Positions 18,990-27,813 of a DNA stretch of 43,847 nucleotides are shown in pieces. Position numbers and translations under genes: made by a program. The DNA comes from an uncultured Beijerinckiaceae bacterium. GTDB lineage: Bacteria; Pseudomonadota; Alphaproteobacteria; Rhizobiales; Beijerinckiaceae. The notes beneath the pieces were generated by a model. The model did not search any database, was not told the origin of the DNA, and saw only the letters and a list, made by a program, of their open reading frames with translations. The stretch lies in the NCBI GenBank assembly GCA_937863205.1, contig CALMGA010000001.1:1-43847 (forward strand), in the 5' to 3' direction. Numbering within the stretch: the first letter of the stretch is position 1; every line of letters begins with the position of its first letter.

Positions 18990-19010
18990 GCTCCACCTGA
19001 AACGTGGAGC
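18990..19010 (-). promoter_or_regulatory. Hairpin covering a ribosome binding site
   Basis: On the minus strand GCTCCAC and GTGGAGC form a perfect 7-base stem around a 7-base loop (GTTTCAG). The 3' arm contains the GGAG ribosome site of the two-helix membrane protein gene, whose ATG follows 7 bases later. In the mRNA the ribosome site would be paired unless the stem opens. Confidence 0.45.
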
Positions 19011-19237
19011 GAAACGGGGCGAGAGGCAAGATCGCCGACCTCGGTCGGGTGCCATGTGCCACAGCAGGTGGCCGGCGCAAGAGAAGACGAGCGTGCCATC
19101 GACGGCCTGTATCGAGCGTGGACGTCGGGCTCCAGGCCGAGCGGCCGACCCGGCGCTTGCCCGTCGCAGGCGGTCACGGTTCGGCCGGCCAGCACGGGGC
19201 GCAGCGCGGCCGAGCGATGCCACGCCGGGACAAGCGA

Positions 19238-20338
19238 TCAGGTGTTGAACCGGAAGTGCAGCACGTCGCCGTCGGCGACGACGTACTCCTTGCCTTCGAG
19301 CCGGAAGCGGCCGGCCTCGCGGGCGCCGGCCTCGCCGCGCCCGGCGACGTAATCGTCGTAGGCGATGGTTTCCGCGCGGATGTATCCCTTCTCGAAGTCG
19401 GAATGGATGACGCCGGCCGCCTGCGGACCCCGCGTGCCCTGCGGCACGGTCCAGGCGCGTGCCTCCTTGGGGCCGACGGTGAAGTAGGTGATGAGGTTGA
19501 GCAGGCGGTAGCCGGCGCGGATCACCCGGTTGAGGCCCGGCTCGCTCAACCCCACGGCTTCGAGGTAGTCGGCCTGCTCGGCCTGTGGCAGCACCGCGAT
19601 CTCGCTCTCGATGCGCGCCGACACGACCACCGCCACCGCGCCTTCCGCCTTGGCCCGCCCCTCGACGGCGGCGGAAAAGGCGTTGCCCTCGTCGGCGGCA
19701 GCTTCCTCGACGTTGCAGACGTAGAGCACGGGCTTCGACGACAAGAGGCCGAGGCCGTTAAAGCTGCGCCGTTCCTCGGCCTTCACCTCGGCCATCCGCG
19801 CCGGCTTGCCTTCGCGCAGCAGCACGAGGCAGCGGCTCATCAGGTCGAGCAACTCCCTGGCATCCTTGTCGCCGCCGGTCTTGGCCTTCTTCTCCAAAGC
19901 GGGGACGCGCTTTTCCAGCGAGTCGAGATCGGCCAGCATCAGCTCGGTCTCGATCGTCTCGACATCGGCGAGGGGTGCGATCTTTCCTTCCACGTGAGTG
20001 ATGTCGTCATCCTCGAAGCAGCGCACGACGTGGGCGACGGCGTCGCATTCCCGAATGTTGGCGAGGAACTGGTTGCCCAGCCCCTCACCCTTGGATGCGC
20101 CGCGCACGAGGCCGGCGATGTCGACGAAGGTGAGCCGGGTCGGGATGATCTCACGCGAGGCGGCGATGCCGGCCAGCGTGTCCAGCCGGTCGTCGGGCAC
20201 GGCGACGTCGCCGACGTTGGGTTCGATGGTGCAGAAGGGATAGTTCGCCGCCTGGGCGGCGGCGGTCTGCGTCAGCGCGTTGAAGAGGGTCGACTTGCCG
20301 ACGTTGGGCAGGCCGACGATGCCGCATTTGAAGCCCAT
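19238..20338 (-). CDS. ychF: Redox-regulated, ribosome-associated ATPase YchF (Obg family)
   Basis: 366 residues from ATG 20338. The N terminus MGFKCGIVGLPNVGKSTLFN carries the P-loop. The G2-G3 region shows FVDIAGLVRGASKGEGLGNQFL. YchF departs from other Obg GTPases at G4, having NxxE (VCNVEE here) in place of NKxD, which fits its known preference for ATP. A C-terminal TGS domain ends with YVVADGDVLHFRFN. YchF binds ribosomes and ribosomal subunits and modulates stress responses. Length and motifs are complete. Confidence 0.98.
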   Translation of the reverse strand: MGFKCGIVGLPNVGKSTLFNALTQTAAAQAANYPFCTIEPNVGDVAVPDDRLDTLAGIAASREIIPTRLTFVDIAGLVRGASKGEGLGNQFLANIRECDAVAHVVRCFEDDDITHVEGKIAPLADVETIETELMLADLDSLEKRVPALEKKAKTGGDKDARELLDLMSRCLVLLREGKPARMAEVKAEERRSFNGLGLLSSKPVLYVCNVEEAAADEGNAFSAAVEGRAKAEGAVAVVVSARIESEIAVLPQAEQADYLEAVGLSEPGLNRVIRAGYRLLNLITYFTVGPKEARAWTVPQGTRGPQAAGVIHSDFEKGYIRAETIAYDDYVAGRGEAGAREAGRFRLEGKEYVVADGDVLHFRFNT

Positions 20339-20403
20339 GATGGTTCCGGTGCCCTGGAAGACCGCTGGTTACAGCGGGGTGCGGCGAACGGCAACCGCTT
20401 CGA

Positions 20404-21288
20404 CTATCGCCCGAGAACCATTCGCATGAACGCGCGGGCCCGCTTGATGACATCATCGGCGGCCGCGACGTTCGCGTCGACGCCGCGCCGCCTGCGACCG
20501 GGATCATCGAAGTCGTGGGTGGCGCCGGGATAAAGCTTGATCTCGATGTCGCCGCCCGCAACGCGGCTGGCGTCGACCAGGCGCTGACAGCGTTTGGCCG
20601 AGACCTCCTCGTCGGCATCGCCGCTGAAGACGCGGACGGGGGCGTAGGGCCGATACCCCTCGTCGATGCGGCCCTTGAGGCCGCAGGCGGGGTAAAGGGC
20701 GATGGCTCCGCGGAAGCCGCGGCCGGATTCGAGACCGGTCGCGGCGAAGGTCGGGCCGGCCATGGTCGCCAGCGCCGCGCTGCCGCCGTTCGACCAGCCC
20801 ATCAGGGCGATGCGGGCAGGGTCGACATCGAGCCGGGTCCTCAGGTAGGCTAGCGCCGCATAGGCGTCGAGCGGACGCTCCGTCACCTCGTTCACTGCCT
20901 CGGGCCTGTTGTTGTAGGACCCGACCGGAAAGCCCTGGGAATAGCCGCGCGGCCCGAAGCCGTCCACGAGGAAGCCGACGTAGCTCTCGTCGGCCCAAAG
21001 GCGCCCCCACATGCGATGCCGCTTCGACAAGGTCGCCGCCTCGTAGACGCCGTCGGCCTGGGTCGAATAAGGGCCGGCTCGGCCGTGCATCAACACGATC
21101 GCCGGCGCACGCGAGCCGCCCGTTGTCGGGCGAAACAGGTAGCCGACCAGCTTGACCTGGCCAGGCCCGTCGAACGTCACCTTGGTCGGAAGTTCGTCGG
21201 CCCGCGGCATCGTCGGAGGAAGGCCGATGAGAAGGGCCAGGAGCGGCCTGCTCGGGAGAGTCCTCCGCCATCGAGACGCCGGCCGCAT
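20404..21288 (-). CDS. Dienelactone hydrolase-like alpha/beta hydrolase, exported
   Basis: 294 residues from ATG 21288, which overlaps the yciB stop by one base (TGATG). An Arg-rich start plus a hydrophobic run (LLALLIGLPPTMPRADELP) suggests a signal peptide. The core has IVLMHGRAGPYS, the nucleophile elbow MGWSNGGSAA (Ser166, where classical dienelactone hydrolase has Cys), an acidic residue in FSGDADEEV and the His in GATHDFDDPG. It probably hydrolyses an ester or lactone in the periplasm; the substrate cannot be inferred. The frame stays open far upstream through yciB, but that is a shadow of the membrane-protein gene. Confidence 0.88.
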   Translation of the reverse strand: MRPASRWRRTLPSRPLLALLIGLPPTMPRADELPTKVTFDGPGQVKLVGYLFRPTTGGSRAPAIVLMHGRAGPYSTQADGVYEAATLSKRHRMWGRLWADESYVGFLVDGFGPRGYSQGFPVGSYNNRPEAVNEVTERPLDAYAALAYLRTRLDVDPARIALMGWSNGGSAALATMAGPTFAATGLESGRGFRGAIALYPACGLKGRIDEGYRPYAPVRVFSGDADEEVSAKRCQRLVDASRVAGGDIEIKLYPGATHDFDDPGRRRRGVDANVAAADDVIKRARAFMRMVLGR

Positions 21289-21965
21289 CAAACGTGGTCC
21301 GGCGCATCCTCGGCGGCGTGTCCCTTCAGCTCGTTGCGCATGATGAAGGGCACCTGCGTGAAGGTGAAGAGAAACACGATGATCATCGCGCCGGGAAACT
21401 TGAACAGCACCCAGTGATCCCAGGTCAGCGCCCGGCGCATCACCTCGTTGAGCACGGCCAGTGCCAGGAAGAACACGCCCCAGCGCAGCGTCAGCACCCG
21501 CCAGCCCCGCTCGGTCAGCCTCATCGCGCTGTCCAGCATCACCGCCAGCAGCGAGCGCCCGACAGCCAAGCCGCCGAGCAAGGCCAGCCCGAACAGGGCG
21601 TAGATGATCGTCACCTTGATCTGGATGAAGCTCTTCTCGTGGAAGTACAGCGTCAGTCCGCCGAACACGAGAACCATAATCGCCGTCACCAGCGGAAAGA
21701 TCGGCAGGCGGCGGATCCTGGCGAAGGAAATCGCCAGGGCAAGAACGGAGGTGATCATCAGCACCGCCGTGGCGGTGAGAAGCCCGGCGTTTTCGCCGCT
21801 CAGCAGATCGGCCGGCACGAAGGGGCGCAGCAACGGCGCGAACAGCTTGGGGCGGGAGTTGGCGAGAAGGAACAGCGCCAGGGGACCGAATTCGAGAGCG
21901 TATTTCAGGCCGGGCGGCAAGGTGCGCGGTGCCACGCTGGAGGCCGGCAGGCTGATCTGATCCAT
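21288..21965 (-). CDS. yciB: Septation protein YciB/IspZ-type inner membrane protein
   Basis: 225 residues from ATG 21965 (MDQISLPASS). Several membrane helices; the markers KYALEFGPLALFLLANSRP, FHEKSFIQIKVTIIYALFG, LRWGVFFLALAVLNEVMRR and TWDHWVLFKFPGAM are characteristic of the IspZ/YciB family, needed for normal septation and envelope integrity. The gene is immediately upstream of the hydrolase gene and joined to it by a TGATG stop-start overlap, so translation of the two is likely coupled. Upstream codons in the same frame form no credible protein. Confidence 0.95.
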   Translation of the reverse strand: MDQISLPASSVAPRTLPPGLKYALEFGPLALFLLANSRPKLFAPLLRPFVPADLLSGENAGLLTATAVLMITSVLALAISFARIRRLPIFPLVTAIMVLVFGGLTLYFHEKSFIQIKVTIIYALFGLALLGGLAVGRSLLAVMLDSAMRLTERGWRVLTLRWGVFFLALAVLNEVMRRALTWDHWVLFKFPGAMIIVFLFTFTQVPFIMRNELKGHAAEDAPDHV

Positions 21966-22396
21966 GCGCTTCTCTGCCAGACGGGGAAAGCGGCAGCAAG
22001 CCTCGCGAGTGTGCGGGTGCGCGCAGGTTGCCACGCCGCGAAAGGGGGAGCCGCCACGCGCCGGTTGATGGGCGGAGTTGCCGATAAACGTCGGTTCGGC
22101 GCTGGGAAGATTAGGATACCTTCGCAGCGCTAACGGTCGGATTCGCGAAGATCGAGGCAAACTCTTGCGTGCGCGACGAAGAAGACGTGATGCGCGGGGT
22201 TGCTCGTGTTGTACCGTTCGATCCTGAAGAGTCGCGTGCCCGGCGCGACGCTCGCCGTCACCACCAACGTGACGGCGGCGCGGCCGACGGCGGCCTAGAT
22301 GCCGACGAAGTGGGCGAGCGCCGGCCAGCGGGCGGCGGAACACGCCGGCCGCCCGGCATTGCCGTGCGGCATAGCCGGCGCGCCTTCACATCGGCC
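21966..22396. other. yciB-sdhB intergenic region, possible gene remnant
   Basis: 431 bases without a clear gene. On the plus strand the stretch 22205-22300 has nearly all G or C at third positions in one frame (LVLYRSILKSRVPGATLAV, ending TAG), and the stretch before it (GFAKIEANSCVRDEEDVMR) lies in the neighbouring frame, separated by a GGGG run near 22196. This could be a small decayed gene or chance. A short palindrome TGCCGCACGGCA lies near the sdhB end. The yciB promoter should be here; no convincing -35/-10 pair was found. Confidence 0.25.
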
Positions 22397-23176
22397 TCAG
22401 TTCTGCCGGTCCATCATCATCGCCTTGATCTCGGAGATGGCCTTGGCGGGGTTGAGGCCCTTGGGGCAGGCTTTGGCGCAGTTCATGATGGTGTGGCAGC
22501 GGTACAGGCGGAACGGATCCTCCACGAAGTCGAGGCGCTCGCCGGTCGCCTCGTCGCGCGAGTCGATCAGCCAGCGATAGGCCTGCAGCAGCACGGCCGG
22601 GCCGAGGTAGCGGTCGCCGTTCCACCAGTACGACGGGCATGACGTCGAGCAGCAGGCGCACAGGATGCACTCGTAGAGGCCGTTGAGCTTGTCGCGGTCG
22701 GCGGGCGACTGCCGCCATTCCTTTTCCGGTGCCGGCGTGGTGGTCTGCAGCCAGGGTTGGATCGAGGCGTGCTGGGCGTAGAAGCCGGTGAGGTCGGGCA
22801 CCAGATCCTTGATGACCATCATGTGCGGCAAGGGATAGATCTTCACCGCGCCCCTCACTTCGGTGATCCCCTTGGTGCAGGCGAGCGTGTTGGTGCCGTC
22901 GATGTTCATCGCGCAGGATCCGCAGATGCCCTCGCGGCAGGATCGGCGGAAGGTCAGCGTCGAGTCGACCTTCGACTTGATCCAGATGATCGCGTCGAGC
23001 ACCATCGGGCCGCAGTCGTCGGTGTCGACGAAGTAGGTGTCGATGCGCGGGTTCTGCCCATCCTCCGGGTTCCAGCGATAGACGCGAAACTCCTTGAGGT
23101 TGGTGCCGCCTTCCGGCTTCGGCCAGGTCTTGCCCGCACCGATCTTGGAGTTCTTGGGAAGTCTGAGTTCAACCAT
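22397..23176 (-). CDS. sdhB: Succinate dehydrogenase iron-sulfur subunit SdhB
   Basis: 259 residues from ATG 23176. The plant-type [2Fe-2S] domain shows [21 protein letters not shown]. The C-terminal bacterial ferredoxin-like domain shows [16 protein letters not shown] and later [17 protein letters not shown], supplying ligands for the [4Fe-4S] and [3Fe-4S] clusters. SdhB passes electrons from FAD in SdhA to ubiquinone at SdhC/D, linking the TCA cycle and respiratory chain. Last gene of the sdhCDAB cluster. It is separated from sdhA by a 386-base gap holding a vapD remnant, whereas the other gaps in the cluster are 33-41 bases. Confidence 0.98.
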   Translation of the reverse strand: MVELRLPKNSKIGAGKTWPKPEGGTNLKEFRVYRWNPEDGQNPRIDTYFVDTDDCGPMVLDAIIWIKSKVDSTLTFRRSCREGICGSCAMNIDGTNTLACTKGITEVRGAVKIYPLPHMMVIKDLVPDLTGFYAQHASIQPWLQTTTPAPEKEWRQSPADRDKLNGLYECILCACCSTSCPSYWWNGDRYLGPAVLLQAYRWLIDSRDEATGERLDFVEDPFRLYRCHTIMNCAKACPKGLNPAKAISEIKAMMMDRQN

Positions 23177-23202
23177 TGGAGTCGTGTTCCCGACTGCGTC
23201 GC

Positions 23203-23502
23203 TTAATCATCGTCGTCGTCGCTGAGCGCAGCTTTAAGATCATTGTTTTCGTCAATCCGAAGCATGCGGAGATCGCGGACCGAAGGCGTAAACCACTGGT
23301 ACTTCTTGGCCATGTGTTGCACGGTCCGAACGCAGCGAACCGCGTCCACGGTGTCGTCGCCGAAATAGGCGCCTCCTTGCTTCCATTCGAAGCCGCGGGA
23401 GGTGAGGTAGCTGCAAACATCGGTGTACGCATTCGTCTACGACGCATTTGGATAGAGTTGCTTCAATAACTCGGTATCGAAGTCGAAGACGATTGCATAC
23501 AT
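23203..23502 (-). pseudogene. vapD: VapD-like endoribonuclease toxin gene with an internal amber codon
   Basis: From ATG 23502 (GAGG upstream) to TAA 23205-23203 a single frame of 100 codons encodes a VapD homologue: MYAIVFDFDTELLKQLYPNAS, then TAG at codon 22 (23439-23437), then TNAYTDVCSYLTSRGFEW, KQGGAYFGDDTVDAVRCVRT, WFTPSVRDLRMLRIDENNDL and a poly-Asp tail. The full length fits VapD (about 95 residues), as do the N-terminal Asp, FEW-QG-Y, and WF-SVRD-R motifs. VapD proteins are Cas2-fold RNases. Relatives usually have Trp at this point, so TGG to TAG is the simplest change. No antitoxin gene is visible. The base composition is visibly lower in GC than sdhA or sdhB, indicating insertion into the operon. 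Confidence 0.85.
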
Positions 23503-23562
23503 CGAGTTTCGACCTCGCCGGTTGTGTCCGATGCCGACGGCGGTTACCACTGCCGTAAAATC

Positions 23563-25437
23563 CTAATACACGCGAGCCTTAGGCTCGATGTACTGCATGT
23601 CGTTCGACATGGTATAGGAGTGCACCGGGCGGTAGTCGATGGAGACGTTTTTCGACTCGGGATCGACGGTGGCCAGCGTGTGCTTCATCCAGCTCTTGTC
23701 GTCGCGCTCGCTGTAGTCCTCGCGCGCATGGGCGCCGCGCGACTCCGTACGGTTCTTGGCGCCGTCCATCGTCACCACCGCCTGCACGATGAGGTTGTCG
23801 AATTCCAGCGCCTCGACGAGGTCGGAGTTCCAAATCAGCGAGCGGTCGGTGATGCCGATCTCCTCGCTGCTTCCCCACACCTCGTGGATCCTGGTGGAGC
23901 CCTCGTCCAGCGTTTCGCCAGTCCGGTAGACGGCGCAGTTCGCCTGCATCACCTTCTGCATCTGAAGCCGGATCTCGGCGGTCGGCATCGAGCCCTTGGC
24001 TTGGCGGAAGCGGTCGAGGCGGCCGAGGGCCATCTCGGCCGAGCCGGCGGGAAGGTCGGCCTGCTTGGTGCCGGGCGTCACCACCTGCGCCGCCTTGAGG
24101 CCGGCGGCGCGGCCGAACACCACCAGGTCGATCAGCGAGTTCGAGCCCAGCCGGTTCGCACCGTGGACGCTGACGCAGGCCGCCTCGCCGATCGCCATCA
24201 GGCCGGGCACGATCACGTCGGGGTCGCCGTTCTTCTTGGTCAGCACCTCGCCGTGATAGTTCGTGGGAATGCCGCCCATGTTGTAGTGCACGGTCGGCAG
24301 CACCGGGATCGGCTCGCGGGTGAGGTCGACGCCGGCGAAGATGCGCGCCGATTCCGAGATGCCCGGCAGGCGCTCGTGCAGCACGGCCGGGTCGAGGTGG
24401 TCGAGGTGCAGGTGGATGTGGTCCTTGTTGCGGCCGACGCCGCGCCCTTCCCGGATCTCCATCGTCATCGCGCGCGAGACCATGTCGCGCGGCGCCAGAT
24501 CCTTCACGCTGGGCGCGTATCGTTCCATGAAGCGCTCGCCCTCGCCGTTGGTGAGGTAGCCGCCCTCGCCGCGCGCGCCCTCGGTGATGAGGCAGCCGGC
24601 GCCGTAGATGCCGGTGGGGTGGAACTGCACGAACTCCATGTCCTGCAGCGGCAGGCCGGCGCGCAAAACCATCGCGTTGCCGTCGCCGGTGCAGGTGTGC
24701 GCCGAGGTGGCGGAGAAGTAGGCGCGGCCGTAGCCGCCGGTGGCGAGGATCACCATCTGCGCGCGGAAGCGGTGGATCGTGCCGTCATCGAGCTTGAGGC
24801 AGACCACGCCGACGCAGCGCCCCTCGTCCATGATGAGGTCGATGGCGAAGAACTCGATGAAGAACTCGGTCGAGTTACGCAGCGCCTGACCGTAGAGCGT
24901 GTGCAGGATGGCGTGGCCGGTGCGGTCGGCGGCGGCGCAGGTGCGCTGCGCCGGCGGGCCCTTGCCGAAGTCGGTGGTCATCCCGCCGAAGGGGCGCTGG
25001 TAGATGCGGCCATCCTCGGTGCGCGAGAAGGGCACGCCCCAGTGCTCCAGTTCGTAGACGGCCTGCGGAGCGTTGCGGCAGAGGTATTCGATGGCATCCT
25101 GGTCACCGAGCCAGTCCGACCCCTTCACGGTGTCGTACATGTGCCACTTCCAGTTGTCGGAGCCCATGTTGCCGAGCGAGGCGGCAACACCGCCCTGCGC
25201 GGCGACCGTGTGCGAGCGGGTCGGGAACACCTTGGTGATGCAGGCCGTGCGGAGACCGGCCTGCGAGCAGCCGACGGTCGCCCGCAAGCCGGCGCCGCCC
25301 GCGCCGACCACCACGACGTCGAAGGTGTGGTCGGTGATGGGATAAGCCTTGCCGTTCTGTGCCGCCGCCTTCGCCCCGTTGCCCTTGGCACCGTTGCTAT
25401 TGGCACCGTTGCCGGAGGTGGAACCGTTGCTGGCCAT
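23563..25437 (-). CDS. sdhA: Succinate dehydrogenase flavoprotein subunit SdhA
   Basis: 624 residues from ATG 25437. The FAD-binding motif [17 protein letters not shown] is followed by [10 protein letters not shown] with the histidine that covalently binds FAD in this family. The active-site region includes [21 protein letters not shown], and the C-terminal domain has [18 protein letters not shown]. It oxidises succinate to fumarate. The first 30 residues are an unusual Asn/Gly/Ala-rich stretch ([20 protein letters not shown]) before the conserved YPITDHTFD. Upstream sdhD is 33 bases away. Downstream a vapD remnant separates it from sdhB. Confidence 0.98.
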   Translation of the reverse strand: MASNGSTSGNGANSNGAKGNGAKAAAQNGKAYPITDHTFDVVVVGAGGAGLRATVGCSQAGLRTACITKVFPTRSHTVAAQGGVAASLGNMGSDNWKWHMYDTVKGSDWLGDQDAIEYLCRNAPQAVYELEHWGVPFSRTEDGRIYQRPFGGMTTDFGKGPPAQRTCAAADRTGHAILHTLYGQALRNSTEFFIEFFAIDLIMDEGRCVGVVCLKLDDGTIHRFRAQMVILATGGYGRAYFSATSAHTCTGDGNAMVLRAGLPLQDMEFVQFHPTGIYGAGCLITEGARGEGGYLTNGEGERFMERYAPSVKDLAPRDMVSRAMTMEIREGRGVGRNKDHIHLHLDHLDPAVLHERLPGISESARIFAGVDLTREPIPVLPTVHYNMGGIPTNYHGEVLTKKNGDPDVIVPGLMAIGEAACVSVHGANRLGSNSLIDLVVFGRAAGLKAAQVVTPGTKQADLPAGSAEMALGRLDRFRQAKGSMPTAEIRLQMQKVMQANCAVYRTGETLDEGSTRIHEVWGSSEEIGITDRSLIWNSDLVEALEFDNLIVQAVVTMDGAKNRTESRGAHAREDYSERDDKSWMKHTLATVDPESKNVSIDYRPVHSYTMSNDMQYIEPKARVY

Positions 25438-25470
25438 CGGAAACGCCTTCGAGTGAGATGAAGCCGGCGC

Positions 25471-25866
25471 TCAGGCCGCGAACGCGACCTTGAGGACGGC
25501 GAAGATGCAGGCGATGTTGGCCGCGACGCAAAAGAACGCGTTCGCGATCAGCGACCATTCCTTGGTGAAGCGGCCATGGACATAGTCCTCGATGATCGTC
25601 CGCATGCCCAACTGCATGTGGTAGATGCTGATGCCGGTGAACAGGAGAACGACCAGCGCCGGGACGTAATGTCCAAGTTCGCTCCGCACGGCCGCGTAAT
25701 CCTTGCCGACCATCGTCAGCAGGATCCACACGAACGCGATCGTCAGCGGCATCAGCCCGATCGAGGTGAGGTGCATGGCGCGCGCCTGCGCGACGCCGGA
25801 CTTGGCCGAGCCGAGGTGCCGGATCTTCTTGGAAGCGGTCTGCAGGGACTGGACGTCGTTGGCCAT
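25471..25866 (-). CDS. sdhD: Succinate dehydrogenase membrane anchor subunit SdhD
   Basis: 131 residues from ATG 25866. Three membrane helices (LTSIGLMPLTIAFVWILLTMVG, YVPALVVLLFTGISIYHMQLG, LIANAFFCVAANIACIFAVL). The HMQLGMRTIIEDYVH motif between helices two and three carries the conserved His, Arg and Asp-Tyr of alphaproteobacterial SdhD, which serve in heme and quinone binding. The N-terminal GSAKSGVAQARAMHLTSIGLMPL is also typical. It lies between sdhC and sdhA with short gaps (41 and 33 bases). Confidence 0.95.
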   Translation of the reverse strand: MANDVQSLQTASKKIRHLGSAKSGVAQARAMHLTSIGLMPLTIAFVWILLTMVGKDYAAVRSELGHYVPALVVLLFTGISIYHMQLGMRTIIEDYVHGRFTKEWSLIANAFFCVAANIACIFAVLKVAFAA

Positions 25867-25907
25867 CGGCGGACTTGCGACCTTTGCGAATGCGGTGCGG
25901 GGCTGCC

Positions 25908-26318
25908 TTACACCAGGAAGCGGACGACCCAGACGATGGCCGCCAGCGTGATCCCGCCGATCGCCGAACCGAGCGCGAGATATTCCCGCTCGGGATGCTC
26001 CATGCCGTAGCCCATGTCCCAGACGAAATGCCTGACGCCGCCGAGCAGGTGCTGGAACAGGGCCCAGGTGAAGCCGAACAGGATGACCTGACCGATCACC
26101 GACCCGTAAACGGCGGAAACCGTCGAGAACGGGCCGGGGCCGGCCGCCAACGCGATCAGGAACCAGGCGAGCAGCAGCGTTCCGGCGTAAAGGGCGATTC
26201 CCGTGATGCGATGGATGATCGACATCATCATGGTGAGGAGCGGACGGTAGATCTGCAGGTGAGGTGACAGAGGGCGGTGAGCTTCGAGAGAAACCCTGCC
26301 GGCGTTCGTATCCGTCAT
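25908..26318 (-). CDS. sdhC: Succinate dehydrogenase cytochrome b556 subunit SdhC
   Basis: 136 residues from ATG 26318. The motif RPLSPHLQIYRPLLTMMMSIIHRITGIAL is the SdhC signature, with the Ser and Arg lining the quinone site. Three membrane helices follow, and HLLGGVRHFVWDMGYG includes the heme-ligand His. First gene of sdhCDAB. The 130 bases upstream of it, up to the end of the RND adaptor gene, must hold the operon promoter; I could not define it. Confidence 0.96.
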   Translation of the reverse strand: MTDTNAGRVSLEAHRPLSPHLQIYRPLLTMMMSIIHRITGIALYAGTLLLAWFLIALAAGPGPFSTVSAVYGSVIGQVILFGFTWALFQHLLGGVRHFVWDMGYGMEHPEREYLALGSAIGGITLAAIVWVVRFLV

Positions 26319-26448
26319 GACAGCATGCGCGTCCGGTGATCTGGAAGGCTTCTAGTTAGGGCGAAGCCGGTCGCACCGCAATGAGGGCTCCATCTGCCGC
26401 AAGGGTGGAGGCGAGGCAAAAAGGCACACCGGCGCTCCTTCTCCTCGG

Positions 26449-27813
26449 CTACTTCTTCGCCTCTTCCTGAGGCGATTGCTTCACCTTGACCTTGGTGTGC
26501 TCGGTCAGGTCGACCGGCGGATTCGACACGACCTGCTCGCCGCCGTTCAGCCCGTCGCGCAGTTCCACGCTCTTGCCGAGGTCCCGGTAGATGGAGATCG
26601 GCTGCAGATGGATCTCGTCGTCCTGGACGACCGCTACCTGCAGGCCCTGCGCGTTGAAGATCAGCGCCTCGGCGGGCAGCATGACCCCCGGACGCAGGCG
26701 CGGAATGGAGAACGTCACGTTCACAAAGGCGCCGGGTTTCAGTTCGCCGTTGGGGTTGGCGATGTCGACCTCGGTGTTGAGGACGCGCGAAGCGTTCAGA
26801 AGCGCGACCGAGCTGCGCGCGACCTTGCCGGAATAGGTCTTCTCCGGCATCTGCGGCAGAAAGGCCTCCGCCGTCAGGCCATCCTTGACGCCGAAGGCAT
26901 CGGACTGGGGCACGTTGACCGACACGCGCAACACGTCGTCCTTGGCGACCGTGAACAGCGCGGTGCCGCTCTTGGTGTCGGCGTTGACGAGGTCGCCGAC
27001 ATCGACGCCGCGCGTCGTGACGATCCCGTCGAAAGGCGCGATGACCTGCTCGAACTGGGTCAGCACCTGAAGCCGGTCCACCGTTGCCTGCTGCGCCAGC
27101 TCGTTGGCAGCCGCCACCTTGATGCCGGCTTCCGCGGTCTCGACCGAGGCCTCCTGGGAGTTCACCTGGGTGCGCTGGTTGTCGTTGTTCTGCACGGTCT
27201 CGTAGCCGCGCTGGGTCAGCGAGTTGGTGCGCTTGAAGGTGACGTTGGCGAGCTCGAGGTTGGCCTTGGCCTGATCAAGCGAGGCCTGCGCCTGCGCCTG
27301 CGCCGCCTTCACCTGCTGCAGCTGCGCCTTTGCCTGCGCGAGCTGCTGGTCGACGTCGGGCGCGGCGATACGGATGAGCAGGTCGCCCTTCTTGACGCGC
27401 GAGCCGATGTCGACGCGACGCTCCACCACGTAGCCGGTGGCGCGGGGATAGATCGTCGAGGAGTCGAAGGGCGCGGTCTGCCCCGGCAGCGTCAGCTTGC
27501 GCGGGCTGTCGTCCCCCTTGGCCGTGATCGTCTGCACTTCGGGCACGAAGTTCGCCGTTTCCTGCTGCGTCTGCGTCGCCGCCTGGCTTTCCTGCCAGTG
27601 CTTGAAGCCGCCGTATCCGAGCAGGCCTGCGATCAGGATGAACGCGAAGAAGAACACGCGCCTGCGCGGCGGCGGCGGCGGGTTGTCCATCGACGAGGCA
27701 GCCTTGTCGGCGGCGCCGGCCTGCGCATCCGCTTGCGGCTCGCCTCTGGCGTTCGCAGGATCGCGGGTGTCGGCAGGCTCGTGGACGTCCATGTCACCGG
27801 ATGGCCTTGTCAT
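26449..27813 (-). CDS. RND efflux periplasmic adaptor (membrane fusion protein)
   Basis: 454 residues from ATG 27813, overlapping the permease stop by 4 bases (ATGA). A cytoplasmic Pro/Ala-rich N terminus leads to one membrane anchor (RRVFFFAFILIAGLLGYGGF). A barrel-sandwich domain (ATGYVVERRVDIGSRVKKGD) then flanks a long coiled-coil hairpin (QLAQAKAQLQQVKAAQAQAQ onward). Beta-barrel and membrane-proximal segments follow. It links an RND pump to an outer-membrane channel; no TolC-like gene is present here. The adaptor comes second in the operon, the reverse of the common order. Substrate cannot be inferred. Confidence 0.95.
   Translation of the reverse strand: MTRPSGDMDVHEPADTRDPANARGEPQADAQAGAADKAASSMDNPPPPPRRRVFFFAFILIAGLLGYGGFKHWQESQAATQTQQETANFVPEVQTITAKGDDSPRKLTLPGQTAPFDSSTIYPRATGYVVERRVDIGSRVKKGDLLIRIAAPDVDQQLAQAKAQLQQVKAAQAQAQASLDQAKANLELANVTFKRTNSLTQRGYETVQNNDNQRTQVNSQEASVETAEAGIKVAAANELAQQATVDRLQVLTQFEQVIAPFDGIVTTRGVDVGDLVNADTKSGTALFTVAKDDVLRVSVNVPQSDAFGVKDGLTAEAFLPQMPEKTYSGKVARSSVALLNASRVLNTEVDIANPNGELKPGAFVNVTFSIPRLRPGVMLPAEALIFNAQGLQVAVVQDDEIHLQPISIYRDLGKSVELRDGLNGGEQVVSNPPVDLTEHTKVKVKQSPQEEAKK

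Noticed and set aside
23437..23439. In-frame TAG of vapD as a pyrrolysine codon or programmed recoding
   Set aside because: Nothing in the window suggests pyrrolysine machinery, and relatives have Trp at this place; a TGG to TAG change is simpler.
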